Source: Peribacillus muralis (GTDB taxonomy: Bacteria > Bacillota > Bacilli > Bacillales > DSM-1321). From it: a DNA stretch of 64,000 nt. The first letter of the stretch is position 1. The number at the start of each line of letters is the position of its first letter. Under the pieces are notes generated by a model that was not told the DNA's origin, ran no database searches, and saw nothing but the letters and a program-made list of their open reading frames with translations. Location: positions 4,021,051 to 4,085,050 of the forward strand of contig NZ_CP017080.1 in NCBI RefSeq assembly GCF_001645685.2, given 5' to 3'. Position numbers and translations under genes: made by a program. Positions 44,058 through 52,922 of this stretch are shown here, one piece after another.

Positions 44058-45041
44058 TTATTTTATTTTTAAATACTCGGTAAACAAAAGATAGTCTTTA
44101 TTGCAAAGGAGTAATGCCGTATAACGTTTATATCCAGTCAATAAGGGTGTTATTATGGCTCCTTCATACTCATTAAACAAACGTAATAGGATTGCAAATG
44201 AATGATTCCTCTCCATTTCAGTTCTATTTCGTTTAAACTCATTGACTATATCAAGTGTTAGTAATCTGTCCCAATAAATTCTATACGCTTCTGTTCTTTC
44301 CTTTTCCGTGATTCGGGCATTTTTTATAACTTCAAATGTTTCAAATAAATACTTATAAAATTCATCCACTGGGATGACGCCGCCGGTTAAATGAGTTTTA
44401 TTCTCAGTATTAATATGTCTCACCCAATAGTAACAAGGGGAATCAGCATATATACTAATTTTTTTAGTGTGTAAATAAGCACTCATCGCAACGGGGTGAT
44501 CTTCTGCCATGCTTATATCATTTCTAAAACGTACATTCAACGAACGTAGATATTCAGTTTTAAACATTTTCAATACGGACATCGTGTCTTTTACTAGCGA
44601 ATCAAAAAAATTCGTGTTTATTTGCGTACTTTTAAAGACATATACAGGCACTCTGCGATTGACGCCTTCATATTTTCCAATAATAACATCTGAATCGTTT
44701 TCTTTACCTAATGTATACATATTCGAAAGGGAATTCTCAGCAAGATAATCGTCAGCATCGACAAAGAAAATATATTCGCCTTCGGCTTCATCGATAACTC
44801 GATTTCTAGCGGTTGATGGGCTGCCAGTATTTTCTTGGGTTAGTATTTTTATATTGCCATTTTCCCTATACTGTTTTTTATAATCCTCAATGATTTTCAC
44901 TGTATCATCCGTTGATCCGTCGTCGACTATGAGTACTTCGACATCCTGAAAAATATCTGTCTGAGACGTTATACTATCCAAGCATTTTAAAATATTTTCA
45001 CTTTCATTGTAACAGGGTATTCCAATTGTAACCTTACGCAT
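44058..45041 (-). CDS. Glycosyltransferase family 2
   Basis: 327 aa GT-A fold transferase using a nucleotide sugar: TIGIPCYNESENILKCLDSI, VLIVDDGSTDDT (nucleotide-binding Asp), NTGSPSTARNRVIDEAEGEYIFFVDADDYL with the DxD metal site, and a conserved AEDHPV acidic motif further on. ATG 45041 is preferred: AAGGAG is 8 nt upstream, whereas the GTG at 45047 is only 2 nt from it. It stands alone, so the acceptor (teichoic acid, polysaccharide or lipid) is unknown. Confidence 0.93.
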   Translation of the reverse strand: MRKVTIGIPCYNESENILKCLDSITSQTDIFQDVEVLIVDDGSTDDTVKIIEDYKKQYRENGNIKILTQENTGSPSTARNRVIDEAEGEYIFFVDADDYLAENSLSNMYTLGKENDSDVIIGKYEGVNRRVPVYVFKSTQINTNFFDSLVKDTMSVLKMFKTEYLRSLNVRFRNDISMAEDHPVAMSAYLHTKKISIYADSPCYYWVRHINTENKTHLTGGVIPVDEFYKYLFETFEVIKNARITEKERTEAYRIYWDRLLTLDIVNEFKRNRTEMERNHSFAILLRLFNEYEGAIITPLLTGYKRYTALLLCNKDYLLFTEYLKIK

Positions 45042-45412
45042 AACCACTTCTCCTTAAAGCCTATAAACTATATCGTAATAAACTGAAGTCACTTTCCTTT
45101 CAAGTCTACTTAATAGATGAACTTCCTTTTTTCAATTCTATTATAAGTTTATGATCTGGCATTTTATATATTCATTACCACGTTATCACAAAAATACCAT
45201 ATTTGCACATAACAGCCATACAATATTCCCATTTTATGAAAGACTGGTCCTAGGTCCTTCTGGTAGCTCACGTCTAAAGCTACTACACAACTGATCGTTG
45301 AACAAGAAAAAGCCACCTTGTTCGGCAGCTAATCTTGTTTCTATTATAAGGTCTTCTTTAGACTGTCCATTTGATAGGGCACGATTCAATAACAAGATAG
45401 ACTTTTTCGTTA
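45042..45412. other. Non-coding region between glycosyltransferase and secreted protein genes
   Basis: No gene supported. It contains TTGAACAAGAAAAAGCCACCTTGTTCGGCAGC (45298-45329), whose TGAACAAG/CTTGTTC arms form a hairpin and faintly resemble the dispersed repeat. Confidence 0.35.
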
Positions 45413-45976
45413 TTAATATTCACTTACATAATAACTTTTGTATGCTAACTTGTTATTTTCAAAATCCATATCAACATATGTGTCAGTAGTGTCACTGTAA
45501 CGGCTCCAAGTATAATCCTTTTCGGTAATGCCGTCATAGGTGTATGTTGATTCTAATTTCATATATTCACCTGTGATAGATACCATTTGATTATAAGTCA
45601 TACCTTTTTTCACATTCGTATATTCATTGAAAGTTATACCATTTTTAATGGGAGTAAAGAAATATCCTTTGGCTGTTTTTGTATGTTTAACCCACTTTGT
45701 TCCTGATTTATCATAATCGACAAAGGTTACTGTAGCATATGAAAAGTTTTTATTTGTTGCATATGGAGTTAACGTTACAGCTTTCGTAGTTTTTGCATTA
45801 ATTGTATTACCTTTATAATCCTGAACCTTATAGGTAGTACCTACTAAGGAGCTCTTATAGAAAGTTGAACCAGTCGGCTTTGTTAAAGCTGCAGCTTCTC
45901 CTTTATTTGCCCCAACTCCTGCCAGTAATCCTAGAGATAATGCGCCTACAGTTATTGCCTTCGCTAGTTTTTTCAT
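45413..45976 (-). CDS. Secreted protein with C-terminal DUF3862/BLIP-like repeat
   Basis: 187 aa. Signal peptide MKKLAKAITVGALSLGLLAGVGANKGEAAA, then a beta-rich region. The C-terminal YTNVKKGMTYNQMVSITGEYMKLES...YTWSRY...DMDFENNKLAYKSYY resembles DUF3862/SmpA-like domains with KxGMTYxqv. Function in the family is unclear (some resemble beta-lactamase inhibitor protein). ATG 45976 behind GGGGGAAAA. Confidence 0.78.
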   Translation of the reverse strand: MKKLAKAITVGALSLGLLAGVGANKGEAAALTKPTGSTFYKSSLVGTTYKVQDYKGNTINAKTTKAVTLTPYATNKNFSYATVTFVDYDKSGTKWVKHTKTAKGYFFTPIKNGITFNEYTNVKKGMTYNQMVSITGEYMKLESTYTYDGITEKDYTWSRYSDTTDTYVDMDFENNKLAYKSYYVSEY

Positions 45977-46159
45977 CTTTATTTTTCCCCCAGCCCGCTA
46001 GTTCTTTTGATTTTATATGTACATTTGTAGTATATCTATTATTATTAACATAATCTACCTCCCAGACTGCTTAACAATCCATGCTATGGCACAAAACGGA
46101 CCAAGCCCTGGTGGACGATGATTTTATTAAGCTGACGTTATCTAGACCTATTATTTTAC

Positions 46160-46193
46160 TGAACTAACGCACACCTTAATTTCAGCTGTTAGA
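46160..46193. repeat. Possible degenerate repeat arm
   Basis: CTGAACTAACGCACACCTTAATTTCAGCTGTTAG carries both AACTAACGCAC and CAGCTGTTAG motifs of the dispersed repeat, rearranged. Confidence 0.35.
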
Positions 46194-46235
46194 AGTTATA
46201 TGATTATTTTGATTTTTCCAGGAGGTTAAGCTGCT

Positions 46236-46445
46236 ATGAAAGTTTATAAAATCATCCTTGTAGCTTTTTCAGTTGGTCTTTTATACTTTATGTTTGTTTC
46301 GATTTACGAATATACAAGAAAAGGTACAGATTTGTTTACGCAAGGCACTTTATTGGGGTCAATTGGTGTCTTTCTTGGTGCAATACCCCTTTTATACTAC
46401 TATGAGTATCAAAAAAAGAAAGATAAAAATAAGTTTGATAGTTAA
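46236..46445 (+). CDS. Small membrane protein, 69 aa
   Basis: Two helices (IILVAFSVGLLYFMFVSIYEY; LLGSIGVFLGAIPLLYYYEY) and a basic tail KKKDKNKF. CCAGGAGG lies 8 nt before ATG 46236. No family recognised. Confidence 0.68.
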   Translation: MKVYKIILVAFSVGLLYFMFVSIYEYTRKGTDLFTQGTLLGSIGVFLGAIPLLYYYEYQKKKDKNKFDS

Positions 46446-46566
46446 TTTATATTCAAGGATTCATTGAATATCTTCAATCACATGTATGGAATCTCACTTT
46501 CAAAATGCCGATTGGCGGCATTCTTAGGTCATGACTGAGGTTGTTTATCTAATGAGTGAGATTATA

Positions 46567-46836
46567 TTACACACTAGGATCAGTAATGACAAACATACTG
46601 ATTGACAAAACCATAATAAGAATGAGAAGGAATTGAAAACATATCCCTACAATGCTGCAGACCCTGCCTGATATAGCCAAACCTCTGCCTTTTTCATTTG
46701 TTTGATCAATTTCTTTAATACTTTTAGATGATATTATAAGTCCAATGATACCAAGAATTAAGCCAATATAAGGTATGATTATTGATAATACTCCTAATGT
46801 TAATGATACGATGGCTTTATTATTTGTTTTTTCCAC
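46567..46836 (-). CDS. DUF4190-type membrane protein
   Basis: 89 aa with two to three helices and the DUF4190 signature KAIVSLTLGVLSIIIPYIGLILGIIGLIISSKSIKEI...GRGLAISGRVCSIVGI. Start GTG 46836 with weak ribosome site. Function unknown. Confidence 0.82.
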   Translation of the reverse strand: MEKTNNKAIVSLTLGVLSIIIPYIGLILGIIGLIISSKSIKEIDQTNEKGRGLAISGRVCSIVGICFQFLLILIMVLSISMFVITDPSV

Positions 46837-46903
46837 TCTACATGCCCATTTATTTACAGCTTTAAAACAACCTTATTTTATAAGGTATTTGACAATTACC
46901 TTC

Positions 46904-47401
46904 TCAATTCGACGCTGCTGATGAAGCAGCTGCTTGATCAGCCTTCACACAATCAATCGCAACGACGAGTGCAATAATTATGGTTTCCATCTCTTCATCC
47001 ATCACTTGAACCTTGTAGCTATCGCCCCATGTGAACCACTCCTTGACGACTTTACCTACGATTTTACCGTGCTGTAAAACTTGAAAATCCATATCCCACC
47101 AGTTTCCATGTACTTCTATGCCTGCCGCATCAATTGAATATCGTGCTTTTAAGAAGGAAAATTCCTTCTTTATTGTTAGCACCTCTCGACCATTCACCTC
47201 AACGAAAAACTTTGGTAAAAAGCTGAATACCTTTTTCGTAATGAGGGCTACTTCATCTCTTGCTGCATTCCTAATGGAGAAAGTCTTTGGAACTTGCATA
47301 AAGCTTCCCTCCACATAATATATATCCTTCTCCTGCTGATCCTTCACAGTGAATTTACCGCTAAGACTGAATACCTTCTGCTTTATATAAAGCTGCCTCA
47401 T
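46904..47401 (-). CDS. LURP-one-related (LOR) family protein, YxjI-like
   Basis: 165 aa with a tubby-like beta barrel pattern: MRQLYIKQKVFSLSGKFTVKDQQ, YYVEGSFM, TFSIRNAA, LITKKVFSFLPKFFVEV, GNWWDMDFQV. ATG 47401 is chosen from the GGGAGG site 7 nt upstream and the conserved start. LOR proteins may bind membranes or phospholipids; the role is unknown in bacteria. The C-terminus ends in an Ala/Ser-rich tail. Confidence 0.9.
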   Translation of the reverse strand: MRQLYIKQKVFSLSGKFTVKDQQEKDIYYVEGSFMQVPKTFSIRNAARDEVALITKKVFSFLPKFFVEVNGREVLTIKKEFSFLKARYSIDAAGIEVHGNWWDMDFQVLQHGKIVGKVVKEWFTWGDSYKVQVMDEEMETIIIALVVAIDCVKADQAAASSAASN

Positions 47402-47489
47402 CCTTATGCCTCCCAACCTTAAGTCGTTTACATTACTTACGTTTGAAACGGCCATAAGTTCCAATCCTTTGATTTTTTTCCAAATGATA

Positions 47490-47536
47490 GCTCCATGAGA
47501 AGAAGCTGCCTTAAAGACAGCTCCAATCCTCATTTA
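47490..47536 (-). repeat. Dispersed three-hairpin repeat, central hairpin copy
   Basis: AGCTCCATGAGAAGAAGCTGCCTTAAAGACAGCTCC: the centre is intact, the outer arms are lost. It lies 50 bp after the serine hydrolase stop on the minus strand. Confidence 0.75.
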
Positions 47537-47585
47537 CTGGTTATTTTTGTCTTGCCATCGTTCTGAATATCAGATCTTCTGGGAG

Positions 47586-48614
47586 TTATACGTTACTGAC
47601 TTTTTTCAATTCTGCTTCGATTCCACTCATCATCTCGTAAGCTCCCTCCGACTTGTTTGAGCAGACCACAACTTTTGCAGATGTTTCAGGATAATAAGCA
47701 GAATGGAAGCTGACTCCTGGGTCGTAACCCATTACATGATATTTAAGTACACCATTATCTTTTTTCTTTATCCATGTACCATAACCATAGAAGTCACTTT
47801 CATCGACTTGAATATGAGCCTTTATCATTTTGTTGGTGTACGCTTCACTTAAAAGTTGAAAATTAAAAAGCGCATCCCACAGCTTAGCCATGTCTACCAC
47901 TGTTACGAAAGCCCCGCCATCGGCTCCACCTTTTACAGGTAACGAATAAATATTTGTCCTCCAAGTACCATCAGGTCGATCTATATATCCGAATGCTGTA
48001 TTTCGAGGTAGGGAGTCAAATGTAAAATATCCAGAGTCCATCATATTGGCTTTATTAAAAATATATTGTTGAACATAGTCAGAGAAATCAAGTTTCGATG
48101 CCTGTTCAACAATAAGACCCAACAAAATATAACCAGCATTGTTATAGTGAAAGGATTGTCCCGCTTCGCTTTTCATACGCTCATCTTGAAATAATGGAAG
48201 GAAATCTTTTAACTTCTTTATTTGATACATAGGATTTTCCATCCAAAGTTCTTCGAAGTCTTCCATGACTTCTTCATCAAAATAATCAGGTATTCCTGAA
48301 GTATGTGTCAGTAAATGGTGGACCGTTACCTCTTTGTCAAAATACTGAAAATCAATATCAAGACAATCACTTAATCTTGAATCAAAAGAAAATTTCCCCT
48401 CTTCCACGAGCTGACAAATGGCAATCGCAGTAAAGAGTTTGCATCCGGATGCAATACCAAAGCGAGTTGTTGAATTATTTTTTCGTTGTTCAGAACGGTC
48501 GGCGTAACCAAAGTTCAAATCCAACACCATTTCCCCATCTTTAACAAGTACTGTACCAGAAAAATCATGCTTACTATGAATTGTGGAAATCAGATCAGTT
48601 AAGTTACTATACAT
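47586..48614 (-). CDS. Serine hydrolase, class C beta-lactamase fold
   Basis: 342 aa cytoplasmic-looking member of the beta-lactamase/transpeptidase-like family. SxxK motif is SGCK (about residues 68-71, in GIASGCKLFTA), the YxN motif appears as HYNNAGY, and HLLTHTSGIPDYF is typical of esterase/peptidase-like class C proteins. No signal peptide. ATG 48614 behind GGGGGATAGGT; the longer upstream frame is unsupported. Substrate unknown. Confidence 0.85.
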   Translation of the reverse strand: MYSNLTDLISTIHSKHDFSGTVLVKDGEMVLDLNFGYADRSEQRKNNSTTRFGIASGCKLFTAIAICQLVEEGKFSFDSRLSDCLDIDFQYFDKEVTVHHLLTHTSGIPDYFDEEVMEDFEELWMENPMYQIKKLKDFLPLFQDERMKSEAGQSFHYNNAGYILLGLIVEQASKLDFSDYVQQYIFNKANMMDSGYFTFDSLPRNTAFGYIDRPDGTWRTNIYSLPVKGGADGGAFVTVVDMAKLWDALFNFQLLSEAYTNKMIKAHIQVDESDFYGYGTWIKKKDNGVLKYHVMGYDPGVSFHSAYYPETSAKVVVCSNKSEGAYEMMSGIEAELKKVSNV

Positions 48615-48906
48615 ACCTATCCCCCAAAAATTCTTATATTTATTTTCCAATTGAATATAACAGCGTGTTTCAAACCTCGCATCTTACTTTTGCATATAAT
48701 ACCATTATATATAATTACTGGATTGTCAGCAATCACCGTTCATCTTCCATTATATATCCAATTTAGCTATTGTTAATGAAAATTGAACAACAGAGTTTTA
48801 CAGCTTCTGAATGACCGGAAGTACTTGTTTTTTATTGTAGGCAAGTTACCAAAATCAGCTTTGGGCAATAAGTTACCTGTATAAGCTGAAAAGAGGGGGC
48901 AGGTGA
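48615..48906. other. Intergenic region upstream of cwlJ
   Basis: Divergent gap between the serine hydrolase and cwlJ. A GTTACC motif occurs three times around 48845-48880 in short range. A mother-cell promoter is expected here but none could be fixed. Confidence 0.35.
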
Positions 48907-49383
48907 ATGGGTAGACGAATAAAACATAATGCACGTGACGTGGAGGAGTTGGCGAGGCTCATGAAGGCGGAAGCGAACGGTGAAGGAGTCCAGGGCATGA
49001 ACATGGTGGGAACGGTTGTGGCCAATCGGGTCGAGGCCGACTGTTCTCCTGACTTCAAAGGTTTGCGCAATATCAAGGATGCGATATATCAAACCATACC
49101 TGGTACTGAGACTCCTCACTTCGAGCCCGTCTTAAATGGATCATTGTATACACAACGTCCCAATGAAGCTGATCTTCAGAGGGCTAGGGATGTGTTACAT
49201 GGTTATAGGGATCCGCGAGCCAGAAATAGTTTGTGGTTTTTCAATCCCAGTCCAGGAAAGAAATACCGAGCTCCTTGTACCGCCACGATGCCTAGATCGC
49301 CCATGACGCAGTTCGATTTTGCACACAAGAATCATTGCTTCTATGTCGGTGTACCCGGCTACTGCAATGAGTTTTATAGATAA
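48907..49383 (+). CDS. cwlJ: Spore cortex-lytic enzyme CwlJ (SleB-type hydrolase)
   Basis: CwlJ degrades muramic-lactam cortex peptidoglycan at germination and responds to Ca-dipicolinate. The 158-aa protein is a single Hydrolase_2 domain: the catalytic Glu is in MKAEANGEG (E22), followed by GMNMVGTVVANRV and the C-terminal HKNHCFYVG. It has no signal peptide or peptidoglycan-binding domain, as expected of CwlJ rather than SleB. AGAGGGGGCAGGTGA precedes ATG 48907. gerQ follows 22 bp later, the conserved operon. Confidence 0.95.
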   Translation: MGRRIKHNARDVEELARLMKAEANGEGVQGMNMVGTVVANRVEADCSPDFKGLRNIKDAIYQTIPGTETPHFEPVLNGSLYTQRPNEADLQRARDVLHGYRDPRARNSLWFFNPSPGKKYRAPCTATMPRSPMTQFDFAHKNHCFYVGVPGYCNEFYR

Positions 49384-49405
49384 AATAAAAAGGAGCTATC
49401 TTCTC

Positions 49406-49873
49406 ATGACTTGTGTAGACTCTAATCATTATCCAATGAATGAATATCCTGGTTTCAATCCAGCTTCCATGATGGGGGGCATGGTCGGACAACAACAATA
49501 CGGCGGCTTCCGGGCTATGATGCCTTCCGGACCCTCTTATGCCGCGCCAGTCGTCCCAATCGGGACTGGGCAGCAGCTTCCGGCTGGCACGATGGAAGAA
49601 TCATTTATGGAAAATATCCTACGCTTCAACAAAGGTAAGATCGGTACATTCTACTTCACTTACCAAGGGAGCAACAAATGGAATTCGATGGTTTACCACG
49701 GACGCGTAGAGACGGCTGGCCGTGACCATATCATCATCAGCGACCCGTCCACCGGTAAACGCTTCTTACTGCTGATGGCAAATCTCGACTGGGTCGAATT
49801 CGATGAAAAAATCAACTATCCCCAGCCGCTTATCAGTCCTGATGTCCAGGCGTCCTTGACGACAACTGATTGA
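49406..49873 (+). CDS. gerQ: Spore coat protein GerQ
   Basis: GerQ is an inner-coat protein needed for CwlJ localisation. The 155-aa product has a Gly/Met/Gln-rich N-terminus and the conserved C-terminal domain (EESFMENILRFNKGKIGTFYFTYQGSNKWNSMVYHGRVETAGRDHIIISDPSTGKRFLL). ATG 49406 is chosen from the AAAGGAG site and the cwlJ spacing. The lysines at positions 2, 4 and 5 that are transglutaminase cross-linking sites in B. subtilis are missing; the first lysine is residue 76. Confidence 0.94.
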   Translation: MTCVDSNHYPMNEYPGFNPASMMGGMVGQQQYGGFRAMMPSGPSYAAPVVPIGTGQQLPAGTMEESFMENILRFNKGKIGTFYFTYQGSNKWNSMVYHGRVETAGRDHIIISDPSTGKRFLLLMANLDWVEFDEKINYPQPLISPDVQASLTTTD

Positions 49874-49918
49874 GTTTGCAGGACGCCAACAACTTTTTCA
49901 CCTGCCATGAAACACGAA

Positions 49919-49954
49919 CAAAAAAAGGTAATTCAGCTGAATTACCTTTTTTGC
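49919..49954. terminator. Bidirectional terminator between gerQ and qoxD
   Basis: Perfect palindrome AAAAAAGGTAATTCAG/CTGAATTACCTTTTTT. Confidence 0.93.
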
Positions 49955-50037
49955 GTGAAAGAAATACCTTCACATTACACGCGGTAAATGAAGTAAGGCA
50001 CCCTCGTTCATCCGCCTTCCGTTTCTCAAGCTTCCCA

Positions 50038-50325
50038 TCAATAAGTCCAACCCCAGATCATGCATAGGATGGTACCGACGACAGTGATCAGGGCAAGGAA
50101 TATGGCGCAATATAATGTCAAGAAAATGGATTTGCTATCATCCGTTTCACGGGCATGCATGAATACAACTAGTTGGACCGCTGCTTGGATGAATGCTGTT
50201 AATATGAAAATCGTCATTCCCATTGCTTTTGACATATTGAAGAAGTACACCAAAAGGGCTATAAACGTCAAAATCAATGAAAAAACAAAACCCCATACTT
50301 GTTTAGCTGGGAATAATTCCTTCAT
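50038..50325 (-). CDS. qoxD: Cytochrome aa3-600 menaquinol oxidase subunit IV
   Basis: 95-aa, three-helix subunit IV: VWGFVFSLILTFIALLVYF, TIFILTAFIQAAVQLVVFMH and a last helix ending MIWGWTY. It stabilises the oxidase complex. It begins 3 nt after qoxC and is the last gene of the operon. Confidence 0.95.
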   Translation of the reverse strand: MKELFPAKQVWGFVFSLILTFIALLVYFFNMSKAMGMTIFILTAFIQAAVQLVVFMHARETDDSKSIFLTLYCAIFLALITVVGTILCMIWGWTY

Positions 50326-50328
50326 AAC

Positions 50329-50925
50329 TTATGTCATTCCTTTCATGTAGATAAACGTGAAGATGAATATCCAAACAATGTCCAAGAAATGCCAGTAAAG
50401 AGAGAAAATGAAGGATTTATTAGCCGTTTCAGGTGTCAAACCGCGTTTTTTCACTTGCAGGACAATAAATGTTCCCCAGAAAAGTCCTAATGTAACATGG
50501 GCTCCATGTGTCCCTAAGGTTGTAAACAGCACCGATGTAAATGCACTTGTTTGCAGCGTAGCTCCTTCGTGGTAATAGGTGATGAACTCCGTAATTTCAA
50601 ATCCTAAGAATCCTAACCCAAGAAGGAGTGTGATTACGAAGAAAGTCAGCATGGCTTTCTTGTTGCCCAGCCGCATGGCATGGATGCCAAGCCCGATGAC
50701 GAAACTGCTTGTCAAGAGCAGGAAGGTTTCAGCAAGCACTGGCGTGATCTCGAATATCCTTGCTCCAGCCGGCCCGTTACCCGTACGATCAACCAATGTA
50801 AAATAGGATGCAAAAAGTGTTGCAAAAAGCATGATTTCGGCACCAAGGAAAATCCAGAAGCCTAAGATATTCAGCCGATTTTGCTCCGTACTATATTCAA
50901 GAGGCTGCGAGTGATCGATTTTCAT
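50329..50925 (-). CDS. qoxC: Cytochrome aa3-600 menaquinol oxidase subunit III
   Basis: 198-aa subunit III with five helices and the typical LGFWIFLGAEIMLFATLFASYF, TTLGTHGAHVTLGLFWG and YWHFLDIVWIFIF motifs. Its start overlaps the qoxB stop as ATGA. Confidence 0.96.
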   Translation of the reverse strand: MKIDHSQPLEYSTEQNRLNILGFWIFLGAEIMLFATLFASYFTLVDRTGNGPAGARIFEITPVLAETFLLLTSSFVIGLGIHAMRLGNKKAMLTFFVITLLLGLGFLGFEITEFITYYHEGATLQTSAFTSVLFTTLGTHGAHVTLGLFWGTFIVLQVKKRGLTPETANKSFIFSLYWHFLDIVWIFIFTFIYMKGMT

Positions 50926-52871
50926 TTATTGACACCCCCGTATTTTGCTTCCGTCTCTTTAATTTCTTCTACAGAAATGTAATGACCATGATCTATTTCG
51001 AATGAACGAAGGGCCATGCAAGTAAAGATACCGATTAACCCTATGATCGCAAGAAACCAGATGCTGAATATTAATGCAAACCCAAAGACAAAGAAAATAC
51101 AGGACATGATGAACGGTGAGCCGCTGTTATTGGGCATATGGATTTTTTCATAGTCACCCTTGAATAATTCAACACCTTTATATTTGGCATCCCAAAACGC
51201 TTCCCTTGAGTTCACTTGCGGAATGATCGCAAAGTTATATTCCGGGACGGGATTATGAGTGGCCCATTCAAGCGAACGTGCATCCCACGGATCTTGCCCA
51301 ACATCCTTTGGCGCATGGCGAATGCTATAGTAAACCGTATAAACGATTAAAAAGAAGCTGATGGCCATAAGTACGGTACCGATAAACGTAACCATATTCC
51401 ATGGTCCGAAACCGGTCGATTCAGAGTATGTGTAGATACGGCGTGCTTGACCATCCAACCCCGTAATATACATCGGGAAGAATGCCAAGCAAAAACCGAT
51501 GGTCAAAAACCAGAACGCCCATTTCCCAAGCCTCTCATTCAGCATGAAACCAAACATTTTCGGCCAGTAGTAAGTGGCGGCACCAAGCACGGCGAATACT
51601 ACTCCCGGAATGATGACATTGTGGAAGTGAGCCACTAAAAACATGGTATTATGATATTGATAATCCGCGGCCGACATCGCCAGCATGACCCCGGTAACGC
51701 CACCGATCGTGAAAAGCGGAATGAAGCCGATCGAATAAAGCATCGGTACGGTAAATCTGATTCTGCCTCTCCACATCGTGAGCAGCCAGTTGAAAATCTT
51801 GATCCCGGTCGGGATGGCAATCACCATCGTCGTGATCGAGAAAATGCTATTGACATATGCAGCTTGCCCCATTGTAAAGAAATGGTGCGTCCAGACGAAA
51901 AACGAATAGATCGAGATGAACACCATCGAAGCCACCATTGATCGATAGCCATAAAGGTTACGACGTGAAAAGGTTGGGATGATCTCACTGAATAGACCAA
52001 ATGCCGGCAAGATCAAGATGTATACTTCAGGATGTCCCCAAACCCAGAACAAGTTAGCCCAAAGCATATCCATTCCACCGTCGGTAATCGTGAAAAACTT
52101 GGTGGCGAATAGTCGATCCATCGTCCCCATGATCAGCGCAACTGTTAATACAGGGAATGCGAAGATGATGATGACGCTTGTGACTAAAGAAGACCACGTA
52201 AACATCGGCAATCTCATAAATGTCATGCCGGGTGCCCTCATTTTAAGGATGGTCGTCAAAAAGTTGATCCCCGTCATTAGCGTCCCAATTCCGGCAATTT
52301 GAATGGCAATCATATAATAATTCGTTCCAACGTGCGGACTGAACTCATTGCCGGCAAGCGGGAAATAAGAGGACCATCCCGCATCGGGTGAACCGCCGAT
52401 TACAAAGGAGATGTTGAATAGCATCGCCCCCATGAAAAATAACCAGAAGCTTATTGCATTCAGACGCGGGAATGCTACATCCCGGGCTCCAATTTGTAAT
52501 GGCACGACGAAATTCATCAAGGCCATGATGTATGGCATCGCCATAAAGAGAATCATCACGACCCCGTGTGTAGAAAAAATTTCATTATAGTGCTGTGAAT
52601 CCAATAGTTTGTTATCCGGTACGGCAAGCTGTGCACGCATCATCACTGCATCAACACCGCCACGGAATAGCATCAGCAAAGCAGCGATTAAATACATGAT
52701 GCCTATCCTTTTATGATCGACCGTCGTCAGCCAGCCACTCCATAAATAAAACCATTTTTTAAAGTGGGTTAAACCAAAAACGATCAAGAGAATCGTAACG
52801 CCAATGGCTACCATTGATGTGTAGATGACGGGACTCGGATTAGGTATTAGAAATCTAGTGAAGAACCCCAT
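50922..52871 (-). CDS. qoxB: Cytochrome aa3-600 menaquinol oxidase subunit I
   Basis: 649-aa catalytic heme-copper subunit that reduces oxygen with electrons from menaquinol and pumps protons. Visible ligands and channels: HGVVMILFMAMP region (low-spin heme), WGHPEVYILILPAFG with the His-Tyr cross-link, HHFFTMG and HFHNVIIPGVVF (CuB and heme a3). About 14-15 helices. Starts at ATG 52871 with AGGAGAC upstream. Second gene of the qoxABCD operon, 51 bp after qoxA. Confidence 0.97.
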   Translation of the reverse strand: MGFFTRFLIPNPSPVIYTSMVAIGVTILLIVFGLTHFKKWFYLWSGWLTTVDHKRIGIMYLIAALLMLFRGGVDAVMMRAQLAVPDNKLLDSQHYNEIFSTHGVVMILFMAMPYIMALMNFVVPLQIGARDVAFPRLNAISFWLFFMGAMLFNISFVIGGSPDAGWSSYFPLAGNEFSPHVGTNYYMIAIQIAGIGTLMTGINFLTTILKMRAPGMTFMRLPMFTWSSLVTSVIIIFAFPVLTVALIMGTMDRLFATKFFTITDGGMDMLWANLFWVWGHPEVYILILPAFGLFSEIIPTFSRRNLYGYRSMVASMVFISIYSFFVWTHHFFTMGQAAYVNSIFSITTMVIAIPTGIKIFNWLLTMWRGRIRFTVPMLYSIGFIPLFTIGGVTGVMLAMSAADYQYHNTMFLVAHFHNVIIPGVVFAVLGAATYYWPKMFGFMLNERLGKWAFWFLTIGFCLAFFPMYITGLDGQARRIYTYSESTGFGPWNMVTFIGTVLMAISFFLIVYTVYYSIRHAPKDVGQDPWDARSLEWATHNPVPEYNFAIIPQVNSREAFWDAKYKGVELFKGDYEKIHMPNNSGSPFIMSCIFFVFGFALIFSIWFLAIIGLIGIFTCMALRSFEIDHGHYISVEEIKETEAKYGGVNK

Positions 52872-52922
52872 ACTTTTTGTGTCTCCTTTCTGAAAATATT
52901 TTTCTAGAGATGCATCAGGAAA

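Noticed and set aside
45298..45489. 63-codon plus-strand ORF overlapping the secreted-protein gene
   Set aside because: It is antisense to a gene with a clear signal peptide and ribosome site.
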